Source: an uncultured Clostridia bacterium (GTDB lineage: Bacteria; Bacillota; Clostridia; TANB77; CAG-508). Taken from it: a DNA stretch of 29,955 nucleotides. The stretch lies in NCBI GenBank assembly GCA_948630815.1, contig CAPIEU010000018.1:1-29955 (forward strand), given 5' to 3'. Below, piece by piece: positions 1 to 8,135 of this stretch (positions within the stretch are counted from its first letter, which is position 1; every line of letters starts with the position of its first letter). Position numbers and translations under genes: made by a program. The notes beneath the pieces are model-generated. The model ran no database searches and had not been told where the DNA came from. It saw only the letters and a program-made list of their open reading frames with translations.

Positions 1-801
1 GAATTTTTCTTTTTCTGTACTTGACAGTCTGCCCACATTTCTTTTGAGATAATAGGCTCGACTACATCTTCATAATAAGTTGGGTGTTTTGTTCTTTTTC
101 CGTGAACAAAATCACCTTTATATATTTCATTTTCAAGAATAGTTTGTATTGTTGAATCTCTCCAGTTATCTTTTCCTAATACTTTTTCTTCGTTAAATAG
201 ATTACTTATTTTCTGATAAGAATAGCCATTGTAATATAAATCAAATATTCTAACTACAATATCTTTAGTAGAATAATCTATTACTAATCTTTTATCTTCA
301 TGCTTATAGCCTAATGGTGCAACGTGTGGAATATGTCCTGACTTTATTGCACCAGCTAGTCCTATTTTAGTTCTTTCGCTAGTTCTCTCAATTTCATTTT
401 GACTAACACTCATTAAAAGCCTTGAAATCATCTTACCATTTGCACTTGTTGTATTTATTTCATCATTTACACAATCTAAATAAGCATTATTCTCATCTAA
501 AAATGTCATTAAATTTTCCCAATCATAAATACTTCTAGTTATTCTATCTAGCTTTAGAGCAACAATAGTATTTATCTTTTTAGCTTTAATATCATTTTTT
601 AATCTTTCAAAATCTGGTCTATGATTACCCGTTTTGGCACTTATTCCAGCATCTTCATAATAATCTACTATTTCATAATCTTTGAATTTACAAAAAGTTT
701 CTAGTCTTTCTTTTTGCTCTGGCAAACTAAATCCGTTCTCTTGCTTGTTCATCTGTTGAAACTCTCATATACAATCCACATTTTTTCTTTTCTTCGTTCA
801 A
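1..801 (-). CDS. Large serine recombinase, 3' end outside window, needs +1 shift
   Basis: Site-specific DNA recombinase of the large serine family, likely moving the element at the left edge. After a TTG start (801, GGAGG eight bases upstream) the N-terminal resolvase domain opens with YMRVSTDEQ, holding the catalytic serine. The zero frame then reads GAA CGG ATT TAG and would stop after 24 residues. Dropping the C at 735 restores QAREGFSLPEQ, the usual motif at this place in the family, and the frame stays open to the window edge through a recombinase domain (ALKLDRITRS, NEIERTSERTKIGL). The zinc-ribbon and coiled-coil part lies beyond base 1. The leader holds a promoter and two hairpins. 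Family call is firm. The extra C matches eight other genes here and is read as a CGGA glycine site rather than decay. Confidence 0.88.
732..735 (-). other. CGGA recoding site in recombinase 1
   Basis: The in-frame codon is CGG (codon 23, after GAA), followed by A. Reading CGGA as one glycine restores the conserved recombinase motif. The zero frame meets TAG one codon later. Confidence 0.82.
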
Positions 802-822
802 TTTTAAAACCTCCAATCTAGC

Positions 823-865
823 AAAAAAGAGACATCAAAGTACACGAGTACCCTTGACATCTCTT
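823..865 (-). terminator. Hairpin with T-tract in the recombinase 1 leader (possible attenuator)
   Basis: On the minus strand, arms at 855-865 and 827-837 pair over 11 positions with two G-U pairs around a loop that can fold further. Six T residues follow (828-823). It lies between the promoter at 977-1004 and the TTG start at 801, so a transcript must pass an intrinsic-terminator-like structure before reaching the recombinase. That suggests attenuation. The regulator is unknown. Confidence 0.6.
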
Positions 866-934
866 AAATCCATTTATCATAAACTAAAATATAATAATGC
901 AATATAATATAATCTTTTCAAAGTACTCATAATT

Positions 935-960
935 GTATAGCTTTTGACGGACAGCTATAC
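935..960. repeat. Perfect 8-bp inverted repeat in the recombinase 1 leader
   Basis: GTATAGCT at 935-942 and AGCTATAC at 953-960 are exact inverted copies around a 10-base centre. The site is just downstream of the promoter -10 box, so it could be an operator or a 5' RNA hairpin. No related site was recognised elsewhere in the window. Confidence 0.6.
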
Positions 961-976
961 ATAATTTATTGCCTAT

Positions 977-1004
977 ATTATATCACGATTTAAAGAAATG
1001 TCAA
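977..1004 (-). promoter_or_regulatory. Sigma-A type promoter for recombinase 1
   Basis: TTGACA (999-1004) and TATAAT (977-982) on the minus strand are both consensus, with a 16-base spacer. It starts right after the stop of the small ORF at 1015 and points at the recombinase, giving a leader of roughly 170 bases with two stem-loops. Confidence 0.72.
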
Positions 1005-1014
1005 ATATTTACAA

Positions 1015-1284
1015 TTATATGTTTTTCAAATATTCTTCTAATTCTGATAATTTAATCTTTTTAGTCAAGTTAGTAATATAAATGTCATTTGAATAATTGA
1101 AAACTAAAAAAGTAATATTTTTAATAATCACTCTATGTGGTTCAATATATGTAAGATTAGTTTTCTCTAATTTTCTAATGCTACCATTGACAAAGGTGGG
1201 ATTAATCTTAGAGAACTCACATATAAATTTAAGTCTTTGTTTTAGACATTCCTCAAATTCTAATTCTTGCTTAATTATCTTCAT
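1015..1284 (-). CDS. Small protein upstream of recombinase 1 (89 aa), paralogue of the ORF at 29512
   Basis: Unknown function. The ATG at 1284 is preferred over one four codons upstream because the AAAGGATG ribosome site then has workable spacing. The protein is lysine-rich, without membrane segments or a clear DNA-binding motif. It is clearly related to the 91-aa protein at 29512-29787: both contain NGxIxxLxxTNLxxIEP in the middle, then an Ile/Phe-rich strand and a Lys/Leu-rich C-terminus. Each sits just upstream of a large serine recombinase and just downstream of a tRNA gene, so it is probably an accessory or regulatory gene of that kind of element. That role is inferred only from position. 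Confidence 0.7.
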   Translation of the reverse strand: MKIIKQELEFEECLKQRLKFICEFSKINPTFVNGSIRKLEKTNLTYIEPHRVIIKNITFLVFNYSNDIYITNLTKKIKLSELEEYLKNI

Positions 1285-1339
1285 TTTTCGCACCATCCTT
1301 TCACTTGGATGATTTTAATATTGTTTTTAAACAACAAAA

Positions 1340-1371
1340 AAATCAACCAGATTTTATTTTCTGATTGATTT
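1340..1371 (-). terminator. Intrinsic terminator downstream of tRNA-Leu
   Basis: On the minus strand an AATCAATCAGA / TCTGGTTGATT stem with an A/T-rich loop is followed by a run of seven T residues. It lies 45-70 bases past the tRNA 3' end and should end tRNA transcription before the small ORF. Confidence 0.72.
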
Positions 1372-1378
1372 CTGTATC

Positions 1379-1406
1379 TATCTGTTCAATTTAGTTCGAA
1401 CAGATA
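1379..1406. repeat. Perfect 9-bp inverted repeat beside tRNA-Leu
   Basis: TATCTGTTC (1379-1387) and GAACAGATA (1398-1406) are exact inverted copies around 10 bases, starting seven bases past the tRNA CCA end. It could be a first tRNA terminator hairpin or part of an attachment region. The tRNA-Gly at the right edge has a comparable 13-bp repeat in the same position. Confidence 0.55.
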
Positions 1407-1412
1407 CGTCGT

Positions 1413-1495
1413 TGGTGCCCAAGGTGGGACTCGAACCCACATGGTTTCCCGCACGATTTTGAGTCGTGTGCGTCTACCAATTCCGCCACTTGGGC
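1413..1495 (-). tRNA. tRNA-Leu (anticodon CAA)
   Basis: Class II tRNA with a 7-bp acceptor stem (GCCCAAG), a D arm, an anticodon stem CACGA/TCGTG around loop CTCAAAA (anticodon CAA, reading UUG), a long variable arm, a T arm with GTTCGAGTC and an encoded CCA. The size and extra arm fit leucine. The anticodon loop looks ordinary, unlike the tRNA-Gly at the other end of the window. Confidence 0.95.
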
Positions 1496-1576
1496 AAATA
1501 CTACTTACATATATTAACACAAAATAAGGAACTGGTCAATAGCCGATGCTCCTTATTTTGTAATTGTTCTATAAAT

Positions 1577-3841
1577 TTACTTTTCTATTAGCTCATATTC
1601 ATATAAGCTTATTTCTTTTGTTTTTATTTCAAACTCATCTATCAATTTACTTATTCTAAAATTTTCTTTGCCTACTTCCCTCATTCTATATTTTTCTAGG
1701 CTTAACAGACACTTAGCATTAATGTCCATTCCTGCCTGCAAGGTTTTATTATAATTATCATAATAAATTATGTTTGAAAAATACAATACTCTAGTAGCTC
1801 CTTTTAACTTAACTTTATATAATACAATCTTTTTATTATCTTCCGCTTCTTCTAATACATTTTCAAGATTTAAGTTAAAAACTCTAAATCCATCTAATTT
1901 TTCCTTTTTATTTAACACAATATATGCAGAAATAGATACTAATTTATTGGTCTTATCTATAGCACTTCTTATATTATCTATAATACTTTTAAGTTTATTT
2001 TTGTATTCTTCTACTTCCATATCTTGTGTGATTTCTAAAATTTTCAACTTATCCTTTTTAGTCTCACGATGCTTTTTATAGCTCAAAGTTTTTACTTTAG
2101 TATTATCACTGGTGGTTTCTCCAAAAATATCAATTTTATCTTCATTAAATAAAATTCTATTATTCTCTAATTCTTCTTTTAGTTCCTTTAAACTATTTTC
2201 TATTATTTCATCATTATCAATATTATTTAATACCTTTAAAAGTTCTGTTCCAGCAATATATATTGAATCTGTATCCTCTTTAGATAAATAGCTTCTTTGT
2301 ATTTTATCTATTGCCTCTCCTATTTCTTCCCTATCTTCATTATAATTATATACTTTTTCTATTACTTTTTTATTTTCATTTTGTGCTATATTACCTTGGT
2401 TTAACATTAGTCTTTCATCTTTATTTGCAAATTTCCAAAAATCAAAGATACTTTTTTCGTGTTTATCAATTTCTTCTATATATAAATCAGCATTTTTAAT
2501 CTTTATATCTATACTTTCAGTTCTATTTTCTAAAGCCTTATAGTCTAGTCTTAAATCTTTTACCTTTTCTAATAACATATCTACTTCTTTATATATCTTT
2601 ACTATATCCTCTATTGTGTAAAATTCTCTTATAACAAAATTAGAAGTTGATATTTCTTCTTTTCTTCTTTCCTCTTCTTTAGTTTCAACATTTTTTGGCT
2701 CTTCAATATCTTGTTTTTTCTTCTTTAGTTTAAAGAAATATTTTATCTTCCCTAAAAAAGTTTTTTTGCATTCTAGATATGTTGCTATTTGTTTTTCCTT
2801 CGCTAAATATTCTCTATCCTTTTTTTCTAATACAATACTTAGTTCTTCTATTTTAATTTCTAAATCATTCTTTTCTTTTTTTAATGAAGATATTTCATCA
2901 ACGGCTTCTTTATAATCTTCTGTAAATATTGTGAACATATTTTCATATGTAATTTCTTTGTTATTTAATGAAAATCCTAATGTTCCCTTTTTATCAATCT
3001 TTACTGTAAATTTATAATGATATTGTAATTTAGTAGATAATATAAACATTGCTTTTAAAAATTTATAAAATTTAAGTGCCTCTTCTTTACTTTCCAATTT
3101 ATTTTTATATACACTTATTAAATCTTCATAAACTACTGTCTCTCCAGTAATTTGTAAAGACCTATTTCCATCAGCATCATATACTTCATAAATATTAGGC
3201 CATTCTTTTGTAAAAAAACACATATATTTTTCTAAATCTTGTATTTCCGAATTTTTAAGAAACTGTCCAGAATAGTTTTCATATACAATTGGAACAAATA
3301 TCATTTGTTCTTTTTTTGTTTTGTGATATTCTATTTGCTTTTTTAATAAATAAAAGAAACTATCATATTCTAAATCCTCTGTTGGAACAAGCATAAAATA
3401 AATATCATTTACATCTGAATAATATATTTGCCACAAATAGTTTTCTTCAAATTTAACTTTAAATGGTATATTTTTATTTAATCTTTCTTGTATTTTTGCA
3501 AGTTTTTCTATCTCTTCTATTTTTGTCTCTTTTAACATCTTTAAAAAGGTAATAAATTTTTCATTATCGTTTTCGTTTTCTGGTTTTAAATAGTTTTTTA
3601 AAGTAGAAGCCTCACTATATTTTTCATTTATTGAATTTAATCTATTCTTTGGAGTTAATAATATCTTTATTTTTGATATTGGAATATATTTATAAACTCT
3701 ATATATGTTTTCATCATATACTTTTAAGGGCCTATAATCTATATTGCTAGAGTTTATTAAAAACTCTGGAATATTTTCTAAATCAAGCCCTATATATTTT
3801 AATTTTTTTGTTATCTCATCATCATTAGTAACTTTTGGCAT
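1577..3841 (-). CDS. Uncharacterised charged, coiled-coil-rich protein (754 aa), coupled to RNase R gene
   Basis: I do not recognise a named family. The open frame runs back to an ATG at 3895 overlapping the rnr stop, but an ATG at 3841 has a strong GGAGG six bases upstream, so I start there. The protein is soluble, very rich in Lys, Glu and Ile, with no signal peptide or convincing membrane span. A heptad-like stretch near residues 320-375 suggests a coiled coil, followed by a basic patch (FFKLKKKKQ) and a second helical half. The C-terminal 150 residues look more globular. The gap to rnr is 50 bases with no terminator, so it is probably co-transcribed with RNase R. A link to RNA metabolism is only a guess from position. 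Confidence 0.8.
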   Translation of the reverse strand: MPKVTNDDEITKKLKYIGLDLENIPEFLINSSNIDYRPLKVYDENIYRVYKYIPISKIKILLTPKNRLNSINEKYSEASTLKNYLKPENENDNEKFITFLKMLKETKIEEIEKLAKIQERLNKNIPFKVKFEENYLWQIYYSDVNDIYFMLVPTEDLEYDSFFYLLKKQIEYHKTKKEQMIFVPIVYENYSGQFLKNSEIQDLEKYMCFFTKEWPNIYEVYDADGNRSLQITGETVVYEDLISVYKNKLESKEEALKFYKFLKAMFILSTKLQYHYKFTVKIDKKGTLGFSLNNKEITYENMFTIFTEDYKEAVDEISSLKKEKNDLEIKIEELSIVLEKKDREYLAKEKQIATYLECKKTFLGKIKYFFKLKKKKQDIEEPKNVETKEEERRKEEISTSNFVIREFYTIEDIVKIYKEVDMLLEKVKDLRLDYKALENRTESIDIKIKNADLYIEEIDKHEKSIFDFWKFANKDERLMLNQGNIAQNENKKVIEKVYNYNEDREEIGEAIDKIQRSYLSKEDTDSIYIAGTELLKVLNNIDNDEIIENSLKELKEELENNRILFNEDKIDIFGETTSDNTKVKTLSYKKHRETKKDKLKILEITQDMEVEEYKNKLKSIIDNIRSAIDKTNKLVSISAYIVLNKKEKLDGFRVFNLNLENVLEEAEDNKKIVLYKVKLKGATRVLYFSNIIYYDNYNKTLQAGMDINAKCLLSLEKYRMREVGKENFRISKLIDEFEIKTKEISLYEYELIEK

Positions 3842-3891
3842 TTTATCCTCCAAAACTTTTTTCTTTTGATAGTATATCATAAAAAGTTTTT

Positions 3892-6006
3892 TCATACAAT
3901 CTCAAAAGCAATTTTTCTTGTCTCTTTATTTGCATCTATAACTTTAATTCTTACCTTATCACCAAGTTTATATGTTTTACCAGTTCTTTCTCCTACTAAT
4001 ATTTTTCTTTCATCATCATAGTTAAAGTATTCATTTTCTCCTAAATTTTCAAACCTAACTAATCCTTCAACTGTATTTTCTAACTCTACAAATATTCCAA
4101 AATTAGTTACACTACTAACAATTCCATCATATTCTTCCCCTAATTTATCCATCATAAATTCTGCTTTTTTAAGATCTACACTATCTCTTTCAACTTTTTT
4201 GGCTATTTTTTCTCTTTCTGAAGATTTGTCTGCTACAATTTCTGCTATTTTTTCATATTCTACTTTATCATTTCCATCTAAATTATATCCATTTTCTAGA
4301 TACATTGAAATAATTCTGTGTATAAATAAATCTGGATATCTTCTAATTGGTGATGTGAAATGGCAATAAAATTTACTAGATATTCCAAAATGTCCTTTGT
4401 TTTCACTTTCGTATTTTGCTATTTTTAGTGTCCTTAATATTAAAGTGGAAACCACCATTTCTTCTGGTTTTCCCTTTATTTCTTCTAAAACCTTTGCAAA
4501 CTCCTTTGGATGAATATTATCTTTACTACCTCTTATTTTATAACCAAAATTATATAAAAATTTATTTAGTTCAGTTATTTTCTCCATCTCTGGAATTTCA
4601 TGTACTCTATAAACAAATGGTGCTTCTAGCCAATAGAATTTTTCTGCAATGGTTTCATTTGCAGTAAGCATAAATTGTTCAATAATTGTATTAGCAAAAC
4701 TTAATTCATATTTTCCAACAAAAATTGCTTTTCCTTGTTCATCTAGAACTATCTTACTTTCAGGTATATCTAAATCTAAACTTCCTGCAATTTCTCTTCT
4801 TTTTTCCAATATTTTTGCAAGTTCTTCCATTAATTTAAAGTTACCAATATATTTTTCATACTTTTTATAGACTGCTTTATCAGAATTTTCTAATATTTTA
4901 TTTACATTCGTGTAACTCATTCTTTCTTTAACATTTATAACTGCTTTAAATATATTTGAATCTATAACTTTTCCATTTTGATCTATTTCCATTTCAATAG
5001 ATAATGTAAATCTGTCTTCTCCTGCGTTTAAACTACAAATTCCATTTGATAAACGTTTAGGTAACATTGGAATAACTCTATCTAACATATATATACTTGT
5101 CCCTCTTAATAAGGCTTCTTTATCTAATTTAGAATTTTCTTTTACATAGTAACTAACATCTGCAATATATACACCTAGCTTATAGTTTCCGTTTTCCAAT
5201 TTTTCTACTAATACTGCATCATCTAAGTCCTTTGCATCTTCTCCATCAATTGTAAAAATATCTTTATCTCTTAAATCTACTCTATTAGGAATATCTTTCT
5301 TTTCTATTTCTTCTCTAATTTCATTTGCTTCCTCTAATACAAACTCTGGAAATTCATATGGTAAATTATATTCTTTTATTAAGCATAGCATATCTACTCC
5401 TGCTTGATTTATATTTCCTAATATTTCTACAATTTCGCCTTCTGCATTTTTTCCTCTTTCCGGATATTTAGTTATTTTTACAACAACTTTTTCATTATCC
5501 CTTGCACAATTAAATTTCTTTTTTGAAATGAATATATCTGTATCTATTTTTTTATCATCAGGTATAACAAATCCAAAATTTCTACTGTTCTTAAATGTTC
5601 CAACAACTCTAGTAATTCCACGCTTTAGTATCTTAACAATCTTTCCTTCTTTTGTTCTATTATTCTCTTCTTCGATTATCTTTACTAAAACTGTATCACC
5701 ATTTAATGCATTTTTAGTGTTTTCTATAGATATGTGTATCTCTTCATCACTATCTTTAATTTTTACAAAACCAAAGCCTTTTGGATTTGCCAAAAATTCT
5801 CCTTGTATATACACTTCATCCATCAAAATATATTTGTTTTTTCTATTCTTTCTAATTTTATAATCCTCTTCTAATTCATCCAAAATACTTTTTAATTCAT
5901 CCTGTTCTTCTTTAGGTACCATTAAAACTTGTACCATTTCTTTTAATTTCATTGGAACATATTCTTTATCTTTTATAAATTCTAATATTTTCTCTTTTCT
6001 ATCCAT
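3892..6006 (-). CDS. rnr: Ribonuclease R, 3'-5' exoribonuclease
   Basis: RNase II/R family enzyme degrading structured RNA processively from the 3' end in the cytoplasm. Domains in order: winged helix (about 1-65), two cold-shock OB folds (FLANPKGFGFVKI near 71-83, GTFKNSRNFGFVIP near 136-149), the RNB catalytic domain with DGEDAKDLDD (254-263, metal-binding aspartates), and a C-terminal S1 domain ending at residue 704. Length is usual for Firmicutes, without the long basic tail seen in enterobacteria. The start has GGAGGAG directly upstream. The next gene follows closely and is probably co-transcribed. No in-frame CGG occurs in its 704 codons. Confidence 0.96.
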   Translation of the reverse strand: MDRKEKILEFIKDKEYVPMKLKEMVQVLMVPKEEQDELKSILDELEEDYKIRKNRKNKYILMDEVYIQGEFLANPKGFGFVKIKDSDEEIHISIENTKNALNGDTVLVKIIEEENNRTKEGKIVKILKRGITRVVGTFKNSRNFGFVIPDDKKIDTDIFISKKKFNCARDNEKVVVKITKYPERGKNAEGEIVEILGNINQAGVDMLCLIKEYNLPYEFPEFVLEEANEIREEIEKKDIPNRVDLRDKDIFTIDGEDAKDLDDAVLVEKLENGNYKLGVYIADVSYYVKENSKLDKEALLRGTSIYMLDRVIPMLPKRLSNGICSLNAGEDRFTLSIEMEIDQNGKVIDSNIFKAVINVKERMSYTNVNKILENSDKAVYKKYEKYIGNFKLMEELAKILEKRREIAGSLDLDIPESKIVLDEQGKAIFVGKYELSFANTIIEQFMLTANETIAEKFYWLEAPFVYRVHEIPEMEKITELNKFLYNFGYKIRGSKDNIHPKEFAKVLEEIKGKPEEMVVSTLILRTLKIAKYESENKGHFGISSKFYCHFTSPIRRYPDLFIHRIISMYLENGYNLDGNDKVEYEKIAEIVADKSSEREKIAKKVERDSVDLKKAEFMMDKLGEEYDGIVSSVTNFGIFVELENTVEGLVRFENLGENEYFNYDDERKILVGERTGKTYKLGDKVRIKVIDANKETRKIAFEIV

Positions 6007-6060
6007 GTATTTTCTCCTCCAAAAGCAAATATTTTGCTCTCTTTACTTTTCACTATTATC

Positions 6061-6100
6061 ATTTGGGCAAGCCAAGCCCCCCCTACATTGTCTGTATCTA
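6061..6100. repeat. Degenerate copy of the 59-bp repeat
   Basis: GGCAAGCC...CCCCTACATTGTCTG resembles the core of the units at 20634-21018 (a G/C hairpin followed by CCCTACAT and a T-rich tail). It is decayed and lacks the long tail. It lies upstream of rnr in non-coding DNA. Confidence 0.5.
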
Positions 6101-6118
6101 AGACCTCTCCTTCTTGCT

Positions 6119-6176
6119 AAATGTAGGAACATTTTTGTTTTTCTCTCGATGTTCGAAAAACAAAAAGTCTACATTT
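6119..6176. repeat. Dispersed hairpin element, copy A
   Basis: Imperfect inverted repeat: outer arms AAATGTAG (6119-6126) and CTACATTT (6169-6176), inner arms TTTTTGTTTTTC (6132-6143) and GAAAAACAAAAA (6155-6166), centre TCTCGATGTTC. The core matches copy B (9617-9695) in reverse orientation, with the stem difference compensated. Its function is unknown: terminator-like RNA or a small mobile element. Confidence 0.7.
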
Positions 6177-6231
6177 ACGTGTCGCTATTTTACAATTAAA
6201 AAAGTTGGTTTTTCTATAAAAATATAATAGA

Positions 6232-6254
6232 GGCAACTTAAAAAATTTGTTGCC
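6232..6254 (-). terminator. Possible terminator of secG
   Basis: On the minus strand GGCAAC / GTTGCC arms enclose an A/T loop, and the downstream sequence is T-rich but interrupted. It lies 20 bases past the secG stop. The short stem and poor T-run make it weak. Confidence 0.4.
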
Positions 6255-6276
6255 CCCATTTATTATTTACTAAAAA

Positions 6277-6525
6277 TTAAATTACATACATAATTGAAAG
6301 TATTATTGTTAGTACTGCAAAAGTTACTCCTAAAATTATTGTCCATCTTTTTAGTTTTCCTTCTCTAGTTCTTCCCTTATTTTTTTCATAAAAATTATTT
6401 GATGATGAACCAGTCATTGCTCCACTCATTCCGGCATCATCTTTAGATTGCATCATAGCTACAATGATTAATGCAAGGCAAACTATAACATAAATTCCAA
6501 TTACAATATATTTTAAAACTTCCAT
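6277..6525 (-). CDS. secG: Preprotein translocase subunit SecG
   Basis: Small accessory subunit of the SecYEG channel in the cytoplasmic membrane. The 82 residues show the family layout: first membrane helix (about 5-25), a short Gly/Ser-rich loop with DDAGMSGAMTGSS (30-42), a basic stretch (KNKGRTREGKLKRW), and a second helix (about 61-81). A good ribosome site (GAGAGGAAA) precedes the ATG. It is encoded upstream of rnr on the same strand, the usual secG-rnr neighbourhood in Firmicutes. A CGG here spans two codons (GCC GGA) and does not disturb the frame. Confidence 0.93.
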   Translation of the reverse strand: MEVLKYIVIGIYVIVCLALIIVAMMQSKDDAGMSGAMTGSSSNNFYEKNKGRTREGKLKRWTIILGVTFAVLTIILSIMYVI

Positions 6526-6693
6526 TTATCTTTTCCTCTCTCTTTTTAATTTCCAATATTGATATTTTAGCACAAACTATAATAAATTGCAAATGATTTT
6601 GAAAATTTTTTGATTATGTGATATAATAATATTATGTTTTTGTAACTATTAACCAAAGGGAAGTTAGTCCCTAACTACAAATGGAGGATAAAG

Positions 6694-6900
6694 ATGCAAA
6701 ACTTTATTCTATCTTTACCTTTTCTCATATTTCTTATTATTGTTATTATGCTTTTTATTCTTTCTCTTTTATCTGCTTGCTTTTTTATTAGCACTCTTCT
6801 TGGAGATGGACTAACAAAGCCACTCTTTCTATTTTTTGTTGGAGCTTTAACTATAATATTTATGAGACTGGGAATATTACTTATTACCTGGCGGCTATAG
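6694..6900 (+). CDS. Small hydrophobic membrane protein (68 aa), unknown
   Basis: No family recognised. Two or three membrane segments fill most of the protein. The start is supported by TGGAGGA nine bases upstream, and the leader can form a small hairpin (AGTTAG / CTAACT) near that site. A terminator overlaps the stop, so the gene is probably monocistronic. The last codons are TGG CGG CTA TAG. This is the only CGG in an otherwise resident-looking gene outside the recoding sites. A +1 shift there would add 16 hydrophobic residues and overlap the convergent gene, but the hairpin at the stop argues for normal termination. Confidence 0.6.
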   Translation: MQNFILSLPFLIFLIIVIMLFILSLLSACFFISTLLGDGLTKPLFLFFVGALTIIFMRLGILLITWRL

Positions 6901-6916
6901 TTTAGTCGCCCCTTTT
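6890..6916 (+). terminator. Terminator of the small membrane protein gene
   Basis: GGCGGCTA and TTAGTCGCC form a stem with one G-U pair, followed by CCTTTTAT. It overlaps the stop codon at 6898-6900. Confidence 0.65.
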
Positions 6917-7601
6917 ATATTATTGCTATTAATCCAAAAATAATAATCTTTATAAAATTCCTTGCCAATATATCTAAATTCACAAGCTTAATTCCCATAT
7001 TATTTAGTAAGTCATATTTAGATATAATTCTATTTATCTCTTCTTTTTCACATATATTATTTTCTTCTAAATATTCTTTTGCAACATATCTTGCTTTTGT
7101 AATTGCTTCCGTTTCTAACATACTTCTAATAAAATAGTGTACCATTCCCATAACTATAAGTACATATAAAAATATTGATGGATTAGTAATAATGTTAAAT
7201 AGAGTTAATATTGATACTACTAAAAAATACAACATATAAATATTAGTATAAATAAAATTAAACCATAACATACTTTTACTTTGAATAGAGTGTATACATT
7301 CATGTGCTACAGTTTGTATTCTTGTATAAGAATCTCTTATATTCGCTATTGTAATTGTATTTGTTACAACCACATATAGACTTGTTTTTGTATCTTTTTC
7401 TTCTTTTATAGTTACATTGTCATTACCTAATTTGTTTAATATGTTTTTACAAATATCTATATTTTCAGGAAAGTCCTTTGTAAGGCTATCTAACTCTTTA
7501 TCTTCACCTGTTTTTTTTAATCTCTTTATATTTAGTTCTAAAATAAACCATAACATTATTAAAAACACTAAACAAATTAGAATTAGAACTATATACTCCA
7601 T
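6915..7601 (-). CDS. Membrane zinc metallopeptidase, YugP-like
   Basis: Predicted membrane-bound zinc peptidase. An N-terminal membrane helix (about 3-23) is followed by a soluble part with VAHECIHSIQS, where H100-E101-x-x-H104 is the HExxH zinc motif. Two more helices follow (about 118-160), then a downstream TEAITKARYVA segment likely supplying the third ligand, and a C-terminal helix. Length of 228 residues fits the neutral zinc metallopeptidase group. The start has AAAGGAG seven bases upstream. The substrate is unknown. It is convergent with the small membrane protein gene and shares the terminator region. Confidence 0.8.
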   Translation of the reverse strand: MEYIVLILICLVFLIMLWFILELNIKRLKKTGEDKELDSLTKDFPENIDICKNILNKLGNDNVTIKEEKDTKTSLYVVVTNTITIANIRDSYTRIQTVAHECIHSIQSKSMLWFNFIYTNIYMLYFLVVSILTLFNIITNPSIFLYVLIVMGMVHYFIRSMLETEAITKARYVAKEYLEENNICEKEEINRIISKYDLLNNMGIKLVNLDILARNFIKIIIFGLIAII

Positions 7602-7678
7602 TTCTGTTCTCCTTTTTTGTATGTTGTTACAATTTTTTCTATACTGCTCCTATAACATTATTGTTACTCTAACATTTA

Positions 7679-7761
7679 GGGAGCAAGAACAAGACCTGCC
7701 CCTACATTGTTTGCATTGGATTTGTTTTCTTTTTTTGGAAAGGCATACTGTCTGCCCCTAG
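7679..7761. repeat. Dispersed copy of the 59-bp repeat (about 1.4 units)
   Basis: ACAAGACCTGCCCCTACAT followed by a TTTGCATTG...TTTGTTT tail matches the array at 20634-21018 closely. A second partial unit (GGCATACTGTCTGCCCCTAG) follows directly. The left stem arm is decayed (GGGAGCAAG). It fills the gap between the YugP-like and YlbF-family genes. Confidence 0.75.
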
Positions 7762-7767
7762 ATCATA

Positions 7768-8103
7768 TTATTTTATTAAATCTTGTACTGCATCCCCTAT
7801 TATCTTGTTAACATCTGTTAATAAGACATTAAATTTTAATTCTGCATCAAAATATTTTTTCATAGTTTCATTTTGGATTAATTCAGCATATATTTTTTGC
7901 ATTTCTAACGCTTTTTCCTCATCTTGTTTACCACTTTGAATTGCTGTAAGTTGAATTTCATATCTTGATGTTTCAAACTTATCTAACTTTTCTTTTAGCT
8001 CTGGTTTTTCATTAACTTCTTTTTTTAGATTTTTGTAATTTATATACTCGTCTGATTGTTTAATTTCATACGCTAATCTATTAGCTGTATCATAAATATT
8101 CAT
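7768..8103 (-). CDS. YlbF/YmcA (Com_YlbF) family protein
   Basis: Small all-helical cytoplasmic protein of the YlbF/YmcA family. In Bacillus, members act in a complex that adjusts RNase Y activity, affecting competence, biofilm and sporulation. The 111 residues show the family pattern: N-terminal YDTANRLAYEIKQSDEY, a central Lys/Glu helix (LKKEVNEKPELKEKLDKFE), and an ending like DVNKIIGDAVQDL. The start has TTGGAGG upstream, embedded in short AGAAGTTAG direct repeats. It lies 32 bases past the glycosyltransferase stop and may be co-transcribed. Which paralogue it is cannot be told. Confidence 0.8.
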   Translation of the reverse strand: MNIYDTANRLAYEIKQSDEYINYKNLKKEVNEKPELKEKLDKFETSRYEIQLTAIQSGKQDEEKALEMQKIYAELIQNETMKKYFDAELKFNVLLTDVNKIIGDAVQDLIK

Positions 8104-8135
8104 CTAACTTCTAACCTCCAACTTCTAACTTCTAT

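Noticed and set aside
6892..6943. A tenth recoding site (CGGC) extending the 68-aa membrane protein
   Set aside because: The shifted extension overlaps a terminator hairpin and the convergent gene, no family motif supports it, and the fourth base C does not match the A/T rule of the other sites.
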